Assembly (NCBI RefSeq): GCF_030272615.1
Contig: NC_081412.1
Location: forward strand, 549,040,488 to 549,104,487
Reading direction: 5' to 3'
From: Cryptomeria japonica
Taxonomy: Eukaryota; Streptophyta; Pinopsida; Cupressales; Cupressaceae
Length of the DNA: 64,000 nucleotides
Notes under the pieces: model-generated
Told to the model about the DNA's origin: nothing
The model's input: the letters and a program-made list of their open reading frames with translations, nothing else
Database searches by the model: none
Position numbers and translations under genes: made by a program
In this document: positions 26,801 through 39,072 of the stretch, in pieces
How the letters are laid out: every line of letters begins with the position of its first letter
Position numbering within the stretch: the stretch's first letter is position 1

Positions 26801-26972
26801 CAACTGCTCCAAGTGTTCCCACAAGTATGAGAAGGCAATCAAGGGAATCTGCAAAAGAGAAAATACTGTAGAGTGGAACAGAGAAAGCTTTTTGATTCCC
26901 CTTCATAGCTTTTTCTGTTTCTTTTTCATCTCTTTCGGGACTGACCTTTCTATCAGAATCTCCTTCCATTTT
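17814..26972 (-). CDS. ABC transporter subfamily B (MDR/P-glycoprotein) full transporter, 11 exons, intact
   Basis: Exons in transcript order: 26972-26718, 26528-26474, 26395-26220, 25583-25383, 25268-25009, 24804-24488, 24362-24139, 20455-20073, 19979-19579, 19395-19157, 19061-17814. All junctions are GT-AG. The joined length is 3759 bp, 1252 aa, with no internal stop and the usual family length. Order is TMD1, NBD1, TMD2, NBD2. NBD1 has Walker [10 protein letters not shown] (about 400-408), Q-loop VSQEP, LSGGQ (about 504), [12 protein letters not shown] and IAHRLST. NBD2 has GSSGCGKSS (about 1032), [13 protein letters not shown] (about 1136), [12 protein letters not shown] and VAHRLST. All ATPase residues are kept. 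Plant relatives pump auxin, metabolites or xenobiotics across the plasma membrane; the substrate cannot be read here. The start is the first in-frame ATG (AAAATGGA context). Exon 9's 5' edge is the least certain: intron 8 is 93 bp with the chosen AAAG acceptor, and an in-frame alternative exists near 20028. Confidence 0.93.
20901..21080 (+). repeat. Tandem repeat, two 90-bp units
   Basis: The units 20901-20990 and 20991-21080 both run from CTAATAAAAA through GAGAGGGTTCTGCCATTG and TTATGTCCGATAAGAGG to CATTTTATCA. They differ at only a few positions. They lie just upstream of a copia primer site, so they may belong to a degraded LTR. Confidence 0.9.
21174..21810 (+). mobile_element. Copia primer site and gag remnant, broken
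   Basis: TGGTATCAAAG at 21174-21184 resembles the initiator-Met primer site. It is followed by a decayed UBN2-type copia gag. Recognisable phrases include the SCQAIKI (LSSYK-like) zone, then [25 protein letters not shown] and the [11 protein letters not shown] end. Only the 5' part of an element is present. It lies antisense in intron 7 of the ABCB gene and has many breaks. Confidence 0.7.
23370..23752 (+). mobile_element. 5'-truncated LINE 3' end (RNase H tail)
   Basis: The ORF at 23362-23574 ends with [13 protein letters not shown], a Cys/Ser stretch, then [19 protein letters not shown]. This is the C-terminal wording of the RNase H domain at the end of plant LINE ORF2. A short 3' UTR and an A-rich end (ATGAAAGAAAAAAAAT) follow. 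The upstream part of ORF2 is absent, as in most LINE insertions. It sits in intron 7, antisense to the ABCB gene. A 24-bp direct repeat (ATTAAATCTGAAGTAA-containing) follows at about 23753-23800. Confidence 0.75.
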
Positions 26973-27562
26973 AAGGATTTGGGTACAGACTTCTTTAAAC
27001 TGATTTTCCAGCAAGTTACTTATGGCTGAAGAATTTGTAGATGAGTTAAAGTTAGAACAATGTCTTCTTAGTTTATGTCGTCAAGTCGTTATCAAAACAT
27101 ATTTTTCTCGTTCGTTGAGTGACATTAGAGAAACTCGCCTCGTACCCCTTTATTTTAATATAGTCTATATTAAATCTCATCTAACCCGTATGTTAAAATT
27201 GATTGATTGCATTAACAACTGAATTGGTGAAATGGTCAAGAGCATCAGATCATAGGAATCTTTATTTTTGTCGCCCGGCATGAGCCGGCATGACAAAGTG
27301 ATTACAACGTTTTCGTTGTGTGTTTGTGTTTTTCCTCAGCAGTTGTTTGTTTTCGCATGTCTGTTTCTAAATGGGAAGATTCAGTATCGAATCGAAATTG
27401 GAAGATTCTGTTTTGACATTATTCTATGGGAGACTTGATCTTAAAATAATATAGAGTACATATCAAAACAAGGATCACGTAGTCTTAATAGCTATTAAGT
27501 AACAAGAGCAATAATGATACATATATCAATATTATATTTTTAAAATTTAATTGTATGTTTAA
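26973..27562 (-). other. Upstream region of the ABCB gene
   Basis: This is 5' flanking DNA of the transporter gene. CTATATTAAAA on the minus strand (27153-27163) is a possible TATA box about 185 bp before the ATG. No other gene is seen. No transcription start can be fixed from the sequence alone. Confidence 0.4.
27153..27163 (-). promoter_or_regulatory. Possible TATA box of the ABCB gene
   Basis: CTATATTAAAA lies about 185 bp upstream of the proposed start codon. In such AT-rich DNA a chance match is easy. Confidence 0.25.
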
Positions 27563-27680
27563 TAGATTGAGCTTAATTTGTTAAATTTTATTGGATTCTC
27601 AATGTGCAACCTAGGTTCAAATCTTAAGAGGATATCTGGTGTGGAATTCTACGTTTTATTTTGGTCTTTCATAATTGATT
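27563..27680 (+). mobile_element. Degraded tRNA-derived SINE
   Basis: The order GATTGAGCTTAATTTGTTAAA, GGATTCTCAATGTG, AGGTTCAAATC (box B-like) and GTGGAATTCTA matches the head and body of the SINE at 40198, with about 70-75% identity by eye. The 3' part is lost. Confidence 0.65.
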
Positions 27681-29209
27681 TTTAATATAGATTTTTAAAT
27701 AAATGAATTTGGAAGTTGTGGTTCTTAGTTTCCTATAGATGTTTCTTGGTTTCTTATAGATGGTTTCTAGTGTGGTTGCTTGAAAGGAGCTAGTATTAGT
27801 CTCATGATTGTGCTCACATGAACAAAATAATTGTAAATATATGTATAATCAGAATAAAGTAATTTTGAAATAATAAGACTAAGAATAATAATAATATAAA
27901 AAAATATTATTTATTATATAATATATATAAAGATGTAATTTTAGAATTGCATATTTGTAAATATTAGTATTAAATTCTTGAATATAGAAATAAATGTGTT
28001 TATTTTAAAATTCTAAAATTTTGTTTAAAATTGAAAGTATGATTAAAATATTGAAACTTTGTCTTGGTTGTTAAGCTGCTTAAAAAGTTTCATATTTTAA
28101 GATTCTAATTTAAGAGTATTTTAAATTTCTTGTTAGCACTTTAGACATGAACAAAAATCTTATCAAGATTTGTGATGAGTTAGGAAAATTTGACAAGATT
28201 TATAATTATTATTGAATATAATAAAAATATCATTATTTATCATTATTTGTATGTTGTAAATGTATGGAAATATTTTAGACTTTAACTAATCAATAATAAA
28301 ATATTCAAATCAAAATCAATCATAGAATTTATTGCAATGATAATCAAAATAAAATTTCAAAAAAATAGAAAACAATAGCAATTAAATAATAATGGCAATA
28401 ATAGTGATTTTTCCCAATTCTTTGTCAGAATACTTGTTTTCCCTTTCGCTACCTTAGTTCTCATGAGGTGATCTCTTTTCTTCACTTTTATTTTAAAAAA
28501 ATAAAAAAATTATGTAAGTCAAAGATTTTAAGAAGTTTTAAAAGCTCCATTGGAAAGTGAATTCACTGTGAGAACCTCTTAAAAATTAGACATATTACTT
28601 AAAAATAACTTAGAGCTCATAATTTGTAATGTTTTTTTTTTTTAAGATTTTAGAATATTTGAACTAAACATAGTCTTTTTCATAGTATTTTAAGTTTGTT
28701 GCTTCGATGGAACCATAGTTTTGTTAACCTTCATTTGGGTCAAATATATTTTATTCCTCCTTATGTTGACCAATTGTTCTTATGTTTTGTTTTTTGTCTT
28801 TTCCTTTTTTAGTGATACTTTTATTTTCCTAGATATATCATTCATCAAAAAGACTTTACTTTGAGAATTGTCTCCTTAAGTATAGAATGAAAGGAAATGG
28901 GATCCTAGCCTCGAGACATAAACTAAGATCCCAAATCGATATCATTCATAAGAGAAAATAGGTAACAAGATCCATCTAGAGATTTAGATGTTGTGAATGA
29001 AATTCCCCTTTTTGATTTAATTTGATTTCATTTGAAGATGCAAGAACTGGGTAAAATTATGCAAAATTAACAAGAATTAGCATAAACAAGTAAATGTAAA
29101 CTAATAAATTAAAATGTAAGCTTAGATCTAGAAGTGTGATACAAAGAGGAACCTATGATTGAAATTTGAGGCTAAAATTAATAAACTATGAAGCTATCTG
29201 CCCTAGTAT
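27681..29209. other. AT-rich DNA, nothing recognised
   Basis: The stretch is very AT-rich with many short A/T runs and no ORF of note. I found no terminal repeats. Confidence 0.5.
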
Positions 29210-30440
29210 TGTTGGAAACTTAAGTTGTTAAGGTTTGTTGTCATTGATATCAACTTGTCTAATGTTGTGGATGGTCTGGAAGTGAGTGTTTTGATATTAT
29301 TGTGTATTTTGGTGGTGATGTTGAAAATAGTATTTATGTACAAGAAATAATATTTAATGTGCTAGCGGAATAATTCTTTGCATTCCTCTAGTTTGTGAAA
29401 ATTATGTATTGCATTTTTGGATAAATGTTTATCATTTGTGTATATTGTAATATCACATTTTTAGGTGCTTTGTTGCTCAAATGGTAGAGTTGATTGTTGT
29501 TGTTTCCAATAGTGAATTGTTTGTCAAAACAAGTCCAAAGAATGCTTGGTAGTTCTCTGAAGTGTGGATTCATGTGTTGTGGCTTGGAGGACATGTTTTT
29601 TAGTTTTGTCAATGTTCAAGTTCATTTTTCTTATGTTAGTTTGGTCAACAAGTGACGTTATATTGTTTTGAGTTTGGTGTTGTCAGTGGTTTTGGTTTCT
29701 AATTTATTCAAGTGATGTATCTTATTTGGATCATGCGCTTTTGGTTTGGATGTGCATTAGAGGTTGTATTTGGATTTTTATATGGATCTCACCATGGCAT
29801 ATGTAGATCTGCATTGGAGGATGTGTTATCATGTGCAACTTATTGGAATCGACATAGAAGCATATGTTATGATGTTTTTGGGTCCCCTCTATCTCCTGTA
29901 TTTGATCACATTTGGTATTATTAGTCCAAGTGACCTAATTTATATAATATTCTATATTTTGTCTATAGTCAACCTAGTTGAGAGTTTTAATGAATTATAG
30001 TGTATACATAGATGTGTGGTTGTATGGGTTGATGCATGGAATGTGTGTGAAGTCATATACAAGTATATTTAATGCAAAAGTCAGTTTGTGGAGAGCTTTG
30101 ATGATGATATCAATGTGACAGTGTTCTGGGATAGTGGTTGTATTATTTTTTTTATGATATTGGTCGCTTGACACATTGGTTCAAGGATAATTTCATAATC
30201 ACGAGATGGTGTTCATATAAATTCATTGATTATGTACACCTACTAGAACAAGGTGTGTTCCTTTTAGTAGTTTGTGCAACCATATGCACCTTGCCCTAAG
30301 ATAGTGAGTCTCAATATTGCAACTCATTTGTACCTTTCCCTAAGGTTGTGTGCCTTAGAATTACAAGTCCTATCAAGTTTCGTGAATTCCTTGGCCTTGA
30401 GCATAAGGCATTGTAATCATTTTGTAGTATTTTGAATTGC
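29210..30440 (+). repeat. Copia-type LTR fragment
   Basis: It starts TGTTGGAAACTTAAG and carries TTGTCATTGATATCAAC 29 bp inside, the same arrangement as the LTR at 3253. Further right, CTTTCCCTAAGG and GAGCATAAGG echo the R/U5-like part of that LTR. No CCAACA end or element body follows, so it is a partial LTR. The right limit is approximate. Confidence 0.6.
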
Positions 30441-32457
30441 ATCCCTATTCAATTTCTTTCTTATCTAGGCCTTATTTTATCATTTGTGGCCTTTTGTCCC
30501 TAACATGGTTGATCCAACCCAATTTAGCATCTCATTCTAGTTTCCGGGGCCACTTTATAGGGAGCATGCTAATAAGGTTGACAAGCTTTGATGATTTGAC
30601 CCAAATTTGGACCACATAATGGTTAACATAGTTAAGCATGGAATCTTTTTACATGTCAGCCTACTCTAATTTTTGCACCTAAAATGCTTGGGAGAGATGT
30701 ATAAGTAGGGTATCCACCCTCATTTTACATAGAATGGAAGTAAGACAAAGATATTATACCAAATTCACACCTCAAGTCCTCGAGAGCAAGAGATCAAGCA
30801 TCAAGAGATTGAATTTTAGGATTAATTTACAGATCTATGCATTTATAATGGCATCCATGATCTTACATTCCTAAAGTCAACTACATTTGAGTCAAAATCA
30901 ACATCTTCATGAGAATTTCAATACCAAGTAGGTTTATGAAGGTATAAGCATTCCATTTTTAGTTTTATCCTTAGCTAGCTAACAACACGCTTCCAATTTA
31001 AGTTGATTTTAATTCAATTTCAAAGGTTTAATCATAAAGACAGGGTTTGACTTAGGCACACCTCTTTCTACCCAATATTTTCTCTCTTTTGTGTGTGTAG
31101 GAACAAGTGATGGACCTACAAAAATAGGTATATAACAAGAAGGAGGAGATCTACAATCTAGAATTTTTTTTAGTTGAAACTATCAAGAGCATGTCAAGCA
31201 AATCACCATAGCCCCTCCACTTTTGCCTGAAATTCAGACTATAGATTAGTCACAATCTACTTTGTTAGTCATTTTTCTCAAATTGGTTTGTTAGTTCTCT
31301 ATCTTTCTATGTATGTTGAAAACTATTATTTAAACCTATTTGATCCTAGTTCTTACATTCTTTAATGATAATTTGCATGGTCATCTTCCATTATAGTGAA
31401 GGAGCAAGAATCCATTTTTTTCTTAAGCTACCTTAAGCCTAGTGGATCATTCTCCTACCAATATGACTAGTAGGTTGAAAATAGATTCCTTGTTTTTCAC
31501 TTATAGACTTGTGAATCCTATTTTTCTAATGCATCCATAACCAATAAAACTATCAAAAGAGTCAACCAACTTATGTAGCAAGAGAGACACAATGGGAGCA
31601 GCAATAAAGCACTACAAATTCACATAAATGGATCATAATAAAGCTTTATAACTTCTGAAAATAATCATATTATTATCAATCAACATCCGGTAATAAATCG
31701 GTTACATGCAAGCTTCAAGATAGATACAATCCAATCAGGACTCTAAGAATCAACCGGATCACAATATGCGCATCTCAATCCTTATTCTTAGTTATACTTC
31801 CTTTTCCCCTACAAATTATTACATAACATCATATTTATACCCACCGAAACATATCTGGGTCATCCTCATAAGATTACATTCACCAATGTAGGAAAATGAA
31901 ATGTGTAATTAGGTCGGCCCTAAGATTTAAGAAATATTTCCGAAAAATAACAACCAAGTGATGTGGTTCAACAAGAAGGTTGACCACACACCAAAGAACA
32001 TAAAACAAGACCCAAGATGGATCCACATGCCAATAATCACATGTATAATGAAGTAAAACCAACCAGTAAGCACAAGAACTGTCCTGGAATCCAGAAACAG
32101 TCAATCGGAAGTGATAACTGACCGAAAAAGAACCCAAACAAACTGGAAATCTGGAATCAAGTACATGAAACCATCTAGAAAATGGAAATAAGATCTTCCA
32201 TGAAGAACAAGCAACTATGGGTAAACAAGAACAAAATTGAAAAGAAATATTTTTGGTTGATGCAAGATTGCTCATCGACCGAGGATGCTCCTGCATCATT
32301 TCCCTACCTGAAATTTTGGTCAACTTGATGTTCTTTATTATTATTTATTATTTTCATTTCCATCTCTAATTAATGTACTTTTCATTCATGCATATTTACA
32401 ATCATTTTGGAGATACACCATTACATACATTTTGAGTTCTAGTTCACCAAATCTTAC
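30441..32457. other. Retroelement-like debris, unassigned
   Basis: There is a TATA-like GTATAAGTAGGG near 30708. A run leading to GTGTGTGTAGGAACAAGTGATGG near 31100 looks like a gypsy-type LTR and leader. The part from about 31600 to 32320 has CCGGT-rich wording like the copia LTRs here. A 147-aa minus-strand reading frame (31880-32323) shows no domain. No boundaries could be set. Confidence 0.35.
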
Positions 32458-34126
32458 TGTAGCATCGTAAATTGTAGGCACTTACTAGGGTGGTACAATT
32501 TCACACCTAGTTTAGCACCCGCCTTGGCGCATTTTTCATTTCGCATTGCATTTCCCCTTTAGCACTTAATTAATTAAAGTAATTAGGTCTAAGGTTCTAT
32601 TTTATCATCTCCCATATCATAAAGTTGGGCCCTTTTCATTAAAGTGTGCCCCTTTCATTTTATTCCTCCAATACATCATTTAATCAAAAACCCTAATTAG
32701 GTCCTATTTTGAACTTGGTGGCTTGATTTCGGGGGTCAAAACATCTCGAAATCAGCTGTAACTTCGGGATTCTCTCTAAAATCATCATATCCGACGGCCC
32801 TGAAAATTTGGTGAAAAGTTGTCGGGACCATGTCGCCCGGAGAGGACCATGGCGCCCGGCGTGCACATGGTCTCGGACATTTTTCTCGAAATTTTAGGAG
32901 CACGATCCAATCATAAAATAAAGTTTAACCCTAAGAAATTGGCGGGAGATTCAATCTCTAGGTCGGCCAAAAGTTGAAATTAAGACCTAGGGTTTCATAT
33001 ATAAGAGCTCTCTTTCTTCATTTGAAAGGATCCAGATTTTTTGTTTCAAGGGCCTTCTATGCAGCGAAAGAGTAGATCTTTGAAGACTTCAACAACATTC
33101 AACATCCATCCATCAAGCATTCATCAATTTCATTCATCCATTTAGGGCTTTGAAGACATTGAAGAGCAATAAGAGATCACCGACTGAAGATTGGCTTGTA
33201 CCCCTCCCTTGGGTTTGGGTATGATTTCATGTTGTTTTCATGTCTTTGTATAAGCCTCACTATATCATTTGTATTCATGCTTTAGATCACTTTGCATCTT
33301 GATTTGGAGCATTTACATTATCATTTGCAAGCAATTAGGGTTTACTTTCTAGGTTGCTCTAATTTGCTTACTTGCATTTTAGGATCTTGCACACACACAA
33401 GGTCTGTACACACACTACTTTTACAATACAACTTGGCTATTCATGGAGGTGGAAATCACCAAAGCAGGGGTTTGACTAAGGTAAAACCCTATATAGCCGC
33501 CCACCATACCTTTTCAGATATAAGTGTAGGTTTCGGGATTCGGACGATGCCGCAAGTTGCAGATCCGATGGAAGTGGACCGAGACAGAACTACACACCAA
33601 ATTTCAGAGCAAAAGACTAGGACAGGGGCATGGGGCACCCTGGTCCTGCCAGGACAGGGGCACTGGGTGCCCTGGTCCCTCTGTCAGATAGCAAGTTTCA
33701 GCATTTTTGACAGCTTTTCAGGTTGCAAAACAACAGTTTCAGGAGAAGTTTCAGGGGCAGAATCAGGACAGTGGTGCCCGTGCCCCCGTCCCGAACATTT
33801 CCACTCAAATTTTAACCCCAGGTACACATCTGCATTCTCCTTTTATCCTTGTGTTTACATCTTTTCATCACTTAATCTCAATCTTGCAATCTTGTTACTA
33901 GTTCATACTTGCACTCTAGGGCTAGTAGTTGAACTTGCATCATTTTATCTATCATTTACAACAAAGGAATAGAAATCCTAATAGGTAGCCCGTGGCTCTC
34001 TCTTCTACAAAAAGAAGTAGCCAATTGTGTGATACCTCTAGGCTCTTTCGTATTCCACAAGTGTGTGATTGAAAGTGAGATTAGGGCATGTTTGCTTAGT
34101 GTCACTTTTTCCCCCACACACTTACA
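32458..34126 (+). repeat. 5' LTR of a Ty3/gypsy element
   Basis: The LTR begins TGTAGCATCGTAAATTG and ends CTTACA, so the TGTA/TACA ends are inverted. It is 1669 bp long. A TATA box (CATATATAAGAGCTC) is near 32996. TTTTGGTGAGACC immediately follows as the likely primer site, and gypsy gag then protease lie downstream. A GC-rich stretch near 33620-33690 has two tandem 32-34 bp units (AGGACAGGGGCA...). A 226-aa frame here is not a gene. Confidence 0.68.
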
Positions 34127-37100
34127 TTTTGGTGAGACCAATGTATCCTATTCTTATTTCTAATTTGGATGTCTAGATCTGATTTCTATTACATTTTATG
34201 CATTTAGAAATTCAATTTTTCTTCATTTAATGCAATGTTTAAATAGTTAGTTTATTCAAGATTTGTATATTTAGACATTCCCTTCATTGTCTTTATGCAT
34301 GAATTTTATAACATTAAGTCCTACATATAATATCCCTATAGGAAGAAGTTATAGACTTATGACATCCCTAAGAGGTCTAGAGCATGAGTCAACTAACACT
34401 TTTCATGGGAGCTTAGGTGAAAACTTCTATGCTTACACATGAAATATCTAACATTGTTGATAATCATTCTTCCACACTTCTCATGTTGAGGATGAATCCC
34501 TAACTCAACTGTCTCCTAGCCAAGTAGTAAATCTTGTCGATAATCTGGAATACCTTGAACATTGGATGGGTTAAGAACACTCGAATAGTGAGGCAATCCC
34601 CTTGATTGAAGTTATGAGGAAGATGGTTCTAAATGATGAACATGGTGTATATTGGTTGCATGGAATATCTCATATTGTGAATGATAATGTCATATCCATG
34701 AAAGGTTGTGTTGAAGCTATTAATCTTTCAAATCCTCCTAATAACATTGAAAATCCCATTCCTACCCCAACATCATTACCTAACGTGCCTAATTATACTC
34801 CACCTATCATGACTACATCTACACAAAATTTCACTCCTACACATGTTAGTCTTGCAAGAATTCCTATCATACCCCCTTCTATCAGTGTTCCATATATTTC
34901 CTTGAAACCATCTCCTATATGTACTTATCATAATGTCCCAATTTCATATTCCAATGCTCCATTCATTTCTAATAATATTCATCATCCTTCATTGTCCAAT
35001 ATGTCCAATACCAACCTATCTACCAAAGAAACCATTAATAACCTAGCCCAAAGTGTTTCATATTTGCAACAACAACTCACTTCCATGACCCAATCCAAGT
35101 TCAACATTCCCCTTTGTGACATCATTAGCCCACTTTCCAAAGATATTATTCATACAATTATCCCTCAATATATGTAAATCACCTCATTTGAAGACTTATA
35201 ATAGAAAAATTGATCCCTTGACTCATGTGAAATTATTTCAAACCTTGTGTAGTGACTTTTCATACACTTATGACTAAATTATTTGCTAGGAAATTTAGAG
35301 ATAAGTCCTTGCAATGGTTTTATTACTTTCTTCCTTATTCCATCATTTCTTTTTAAAAATTGGATAATTCTTTCATTCAACAATTTAAAAATAATACTGG
35401 TCCTCAAATTTATTTGACTGATTGATCTATTGTAGACAAGATGTTAAGGAAAAAGTGACTAATTTTACTGATAGATTTAAACATTTGCATGCTCAAATAT
35501 CTTATCCTATTCTTGATATGTATGTTCAAATAATTTTTATTTCTAATTTGTAAAAAGATATTAGAGATAAGTTATTGCTCTATGAGTTTACTTATTTCAA
35601 TCAATTGAGTATAGTGCTTCATATTATCAACATCAAGTGAGCCAATTTGAGTCAACCACTTTTTGGTTGATGGAAATGATTATTCTTACAAATATTTCCA
35701 CAAGTTTAAAAAACAAAACAAAGGACTCATTAAGATTAATAATTCATGAAACAATGTTGTTTCACAAGTGATAGCTTCAACACTAGGTGTGGCTCATTCG
35801 TCATCCATTTTAAAACTAGCTCATAATTTTACACCTCTTTCAAAAACTTTACATAATGTTATGTTGCATTTGATTAATGCTAATAATTTGAAACACACTC
35901 TTATTAAACTACATGACCCTTCTAAACCATTTGCGCCTTCCCATGATCCCAAAGCCGTTTTCCAATATCACCATCAACCTAGCCATGATATTGAGAAGTG
36001 TTATAGGTTGAAATATCTTGTCCAAGACCTCATTGATTCAAATACCATAACTATTGTAGGTGTTAATGATAAAGGAAACCAATCAGTTACACCCCCTAAC
36101 CAAAATTTGTAAATCTATACCAATCCTTTGCCTTCTCATTCTACCAACTTTGTTGAGCCTAACAACTTATTGGCTTCCTTTTCTACCAATATTTTGAGCC
36201 TAGAAACCCTACTATCATGAATATTGATAATACTTGTGTTGAGGCCAACAATGTTGTCAATCTTATTGACCAACCAAAATCCAAACCAAAACCTAAGCCT
36301 AAACCTTGAATTACCTATGATCTTAAGGAGACTATTAAGGCACCGCGTGGACCTTTATTCATTTTCATGAAGATTAACTGTAACTTCTCTTAGGGAGTGC
36401 TTGTGGACCTTGTGTAATGGTGAATATTATAATTGATGAATATCTCTCTACAAGGAAATTTCATTAATATTCTTATGACAAATATGATGTGATGATTAAA
36501 ACCTATGATGTTATTTCTTTCCCTACCCATGGTTCTATAATAGTTCCCATTTAAGTTGGTAAGAAGAGAATAGATGTCACCTTTTTTGTTACCCCAACCT
36601 CCAACTAATTCCAAGTAAGACTAGGACTTCCTTGGCTTACTTTCATGAAAGATATTGCTTCTCTTATTTGTAAGTGTTTGAAGTTTCCTCAAATTGAGAA
36701 AATGTTATCACGATCAATCATAGCCTCTAAAAACCTTTAGAGAGTTGTAGAAAATGTTTCCTTGACTTATTTTGGGCTCAAACACATCAAGTATTATAAC
36801 CTTGTCAAGATATTTTATTCTTATCTTACCATAAATTCAAATGTGAAATGATTTCTACATTGATAATACCTACGAATGTTCCACCTCCTCATTTCAGATT
36901 CTGACCGGGGTCCAACACCTTTTATTCCTCATATTTATGATTTAGTTACCCCTCGTATATCATAAAAACTTCCAAAATTCTTTGTATCTGAAACTAGTAA
37001 GGTTTATTTGATTCCTCCTTATACAAATGAAGAAAAGAAACCACAAGTCTTCTCAAATTCGAAACCAAACCAAAAGAAACCACAATGCTCAAGACTAATG

Positions 37101-37470
37101 TTGAAGGTGTCATGCTAAGTCTCATGATCTCGCTTCACAAACCATTTCCTCTCCTAAAAAAGCTACTAATACTTTGATACCATTTTACCTATCTATGACC
37201 ATTCCAAAGGAGGAAAAACTCTTAAGAAAGTTAAAATATTTGAACATGATAATTAATCTCTTCCTACTAAAGATCCTATTGTGATTAAATTAGATGATGA
37301 TATGGATGATAATTTTTCTGCAAATAATAATATTGATTCTAATTATTTTGATGACATGTACGAGGTTATTGAAATAAAACATAAGTTATCTTCAAGATTT
37401 TCTAAAGAATTAATCCTAGCTCCTAGTGACAAACATAGAGATCCATCATTAGATCATGATCGAAACGGAC
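34127..37470 (+). mobile_element. Ty3/gypsy internal region (gag, protease), broken
   Basis: A leader is followed by gag from about 34602. The gag shows NLAQSVSYLQQQL, IPLCD, a Retrotrans_gag-like DKSLQWFY zone and HLHAQISYP. A knuckle-like segment follows (FQYHHQPSHDIEKCYRLKYLVQDLID, 35960-36045). A protease-like zone (about 36380-36730) has IIDEY, YDVISFPTHGSIIVPI and VRLGLPWL. The wording fits the Tat/Athila-like branch. RT and integrase are absent because the copy is cut where another LTR starts at 37471. It has many breaks. Confidence 0.72.
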
Positions 37471-37690
37471 TATTGGAAATAATGATTATGTGTTGTCAAT
37501 GATGTCAACATTGTGCTCTAGTTGGATATGGTTCTTTCCCAGTTGGACCTATCCTGATTGGTTCCTGTTCTGGTTGGACTTAGTTTTGGCCTATTTTTTA
37601 TCCGATATGATCAAATCATTGGATTCGGTTTTGGATGGTTATTTAGGAGTGCTATTAATTGGTTTCATTAATAAAATTATCTATCATTGA
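37471..37690 (+). repeat. Copia-type LTR fragment
   Basis: TATTGGAAATAATG, close to the usual TGTTGGA start, is followed 23 bp on by TTGTCAATGATGTCAAC, the motif shared by other copia LTRs in this window. It abuts the truncated gypsy body. The right limit is unclear because AT-rich DNA follows. Confidence 0.5.
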
Positions 37691-38079
37691 TTAAATTAAT
37701 CTATCAATAATTTAAATTAACTATCTAAAATTATTTACAATATTTATTTCACATTCGATTATAACAAATTATATTAAGACTAAAATAATTGAATATTAAA
37801 CTTTGCACTATTGTAATTAAAAAAATTGACTTTTATACAAATTTTTTTATTTAAAAATTATTCAAATAAAATAGAAAAACAAATTCTTTTAAAGTCAGAA
37901 AATTATAGTAACATTTATTTAAAAATATCAAATACATTATTTTTTAAAGTGAGAAACTATTATATTATTAATTAAAATTATCTATTTAATATTATCTAAA
38001 ATATTTGACTATGGATATTGAATTGAGATTAAATTTAATTGAAAATTAAATTTTACACTATTCTAATTAAATAATAATA
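37691..38079. other. AT-rich DNA, nothing recognised
   Basis: This is a nearly pure A/T stretch without ORF or terminal repeats. Confidence 0.5.
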
Positions 38080-38280
38080 TTTTATTTTTTTGGCATGACA
38101 CAAACACTTTGACTTGGAGCTATGATCGAGGGAGGCCACAAATGGGTGACCTCGTCTCCATACTTCTCTTCTTCAAACTCGCGAGCACAATGGCCTAGGG
38201 AAGACGCAAGACTTGCGAGCACAATGGTGCAATAGGGTTTGAGCCTTGGTGGTTCTTCACCAACAAGTGTTTTAACCACA
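38080..38280 (-). mobile_element. tRNA-derived SINE, short form
   Basis: Read on the minus strand, a tRNA-like head has an A-box zone (GTGGTTAAAACACTTG) and a B-box zone (GGCTCAAACCC). A body ends with CATAGCTCCAAGTCAAA, and an A-rich tail follows (T-run at 38079-38091 on plus). The same 3' wording (CATAGCTCCAGTCAAA) ends the SINE at 42337-42689, so they are one family with a shared tail. A 65-aa frame here is only the SINE. Confidence 0.7.
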
Positions 38281-38617
38281 ACACTATATGTCTGGAAACA
38301 TATTTAAATAATTAAGCTGAGAGGTTTCTTACAATGGTATAAAAATTATAAGTTTACATTTTCATGTTTGTTAATTAGCACATAAGTAAAAAATTACACT
38401 GACCATCGAAGTCATTATAAATAAGTTGAAATAAATAGTTGTAGAATCACATGAAAGTTTTTTATGGTTCAATCCTATTAGATATCTTTCTACAAAAGCG
38501 TATGGGAGTATATATGAAGGCTTGAGACAATTTAGGGTTAAAATTATCAGGTTCTCGATGAAACATTAGCAAAGGAACAAAAATAGAGAAAACAATGTAC
38601 AACTTCAAAGTTTAATG

Positions 38618-39072
38618 GACTCCATAGCTTTGTGATTTGTCCCTCTTGTGTAATTTTATTATATGAAGTAATATTTAAATGTTAGTTAAAATAGTTTTTA
38701 TAAATTTAAAATGATGAGGCTTAACTTATTGTGATTTAAATAGGATTAGGGTTATGCGTTAATTAGGGTTAGGGTTCAAACAAGGTTAGCAATAGGGTTC
38801 AATTAGATTTAGATTTATTGTTAGATTAAAGTTAAGATTATAATTAAAATTTGAATTATTCATAAGGTTAGGTTTAGGGTTAGGATTAAAATATGATTAA
38901 GATTAATGTTGGATTAGAGTTATAATAGGGTTAGAATTAGGGTTCAATTAGGGTGACATTTTAAGTTAGATTAGGAGTTTCAATTATAATTATAGATAGG
39001 ATTACATGTTTCAGAATCACAATTATAATACATTATTATTATATATTCATATAAATATATACAATAATATTT
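38618..39072 (+). repeat. Direct repeat with TTAGGG-like clusters, copy 1
   Basis: This repeats at 39505-39952 (about 85% identity by eye), from TGTCCCTCTTGTGTAATTTTATTA to ATTCATATAACTATATACAATAATAT. The middle (38745-38965) is full of TTAGGGTT-type words, a degenerate telomere-like composition in non-tandem arrangement. No ORF is present. Confidence 0.8.

Noticed and set aside
26973-27014. N-terminal extension of ABCB ([14 protein letters not shown])
   Set aside because: It is open but starts with a non-ATG codon. The first ATG in good context is at 26972.
27222-27310. Possible tRNA-like box A (TGGTGAAATGGTCAAGAG) upstream of the ABCB gene
   Set aside because: There is no matching box B at proper spacing and no cloverleaf.
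31880-32323. 147-aa minus-strand frame
   Set aside because: It uses Cys/Trp/Phe-rich wording without a domain, in LTR-like debris. I could not support it as a gene.
33292-33972. 226-aa plus-strand frame
   Set aside because: It lies wholly inside the gypsy 5' LTR (32458-34126) and shows no domain.
38082-38279. 65-aa minus-strand frame
   Set aside because: It coincides exactly with a SINE.
38745-38965. Interstitial telomere array
   Set aside because: The TTAGGG-like words are irregular and embedded in a longer dispersed repeat, not tandem TTTAGGG.
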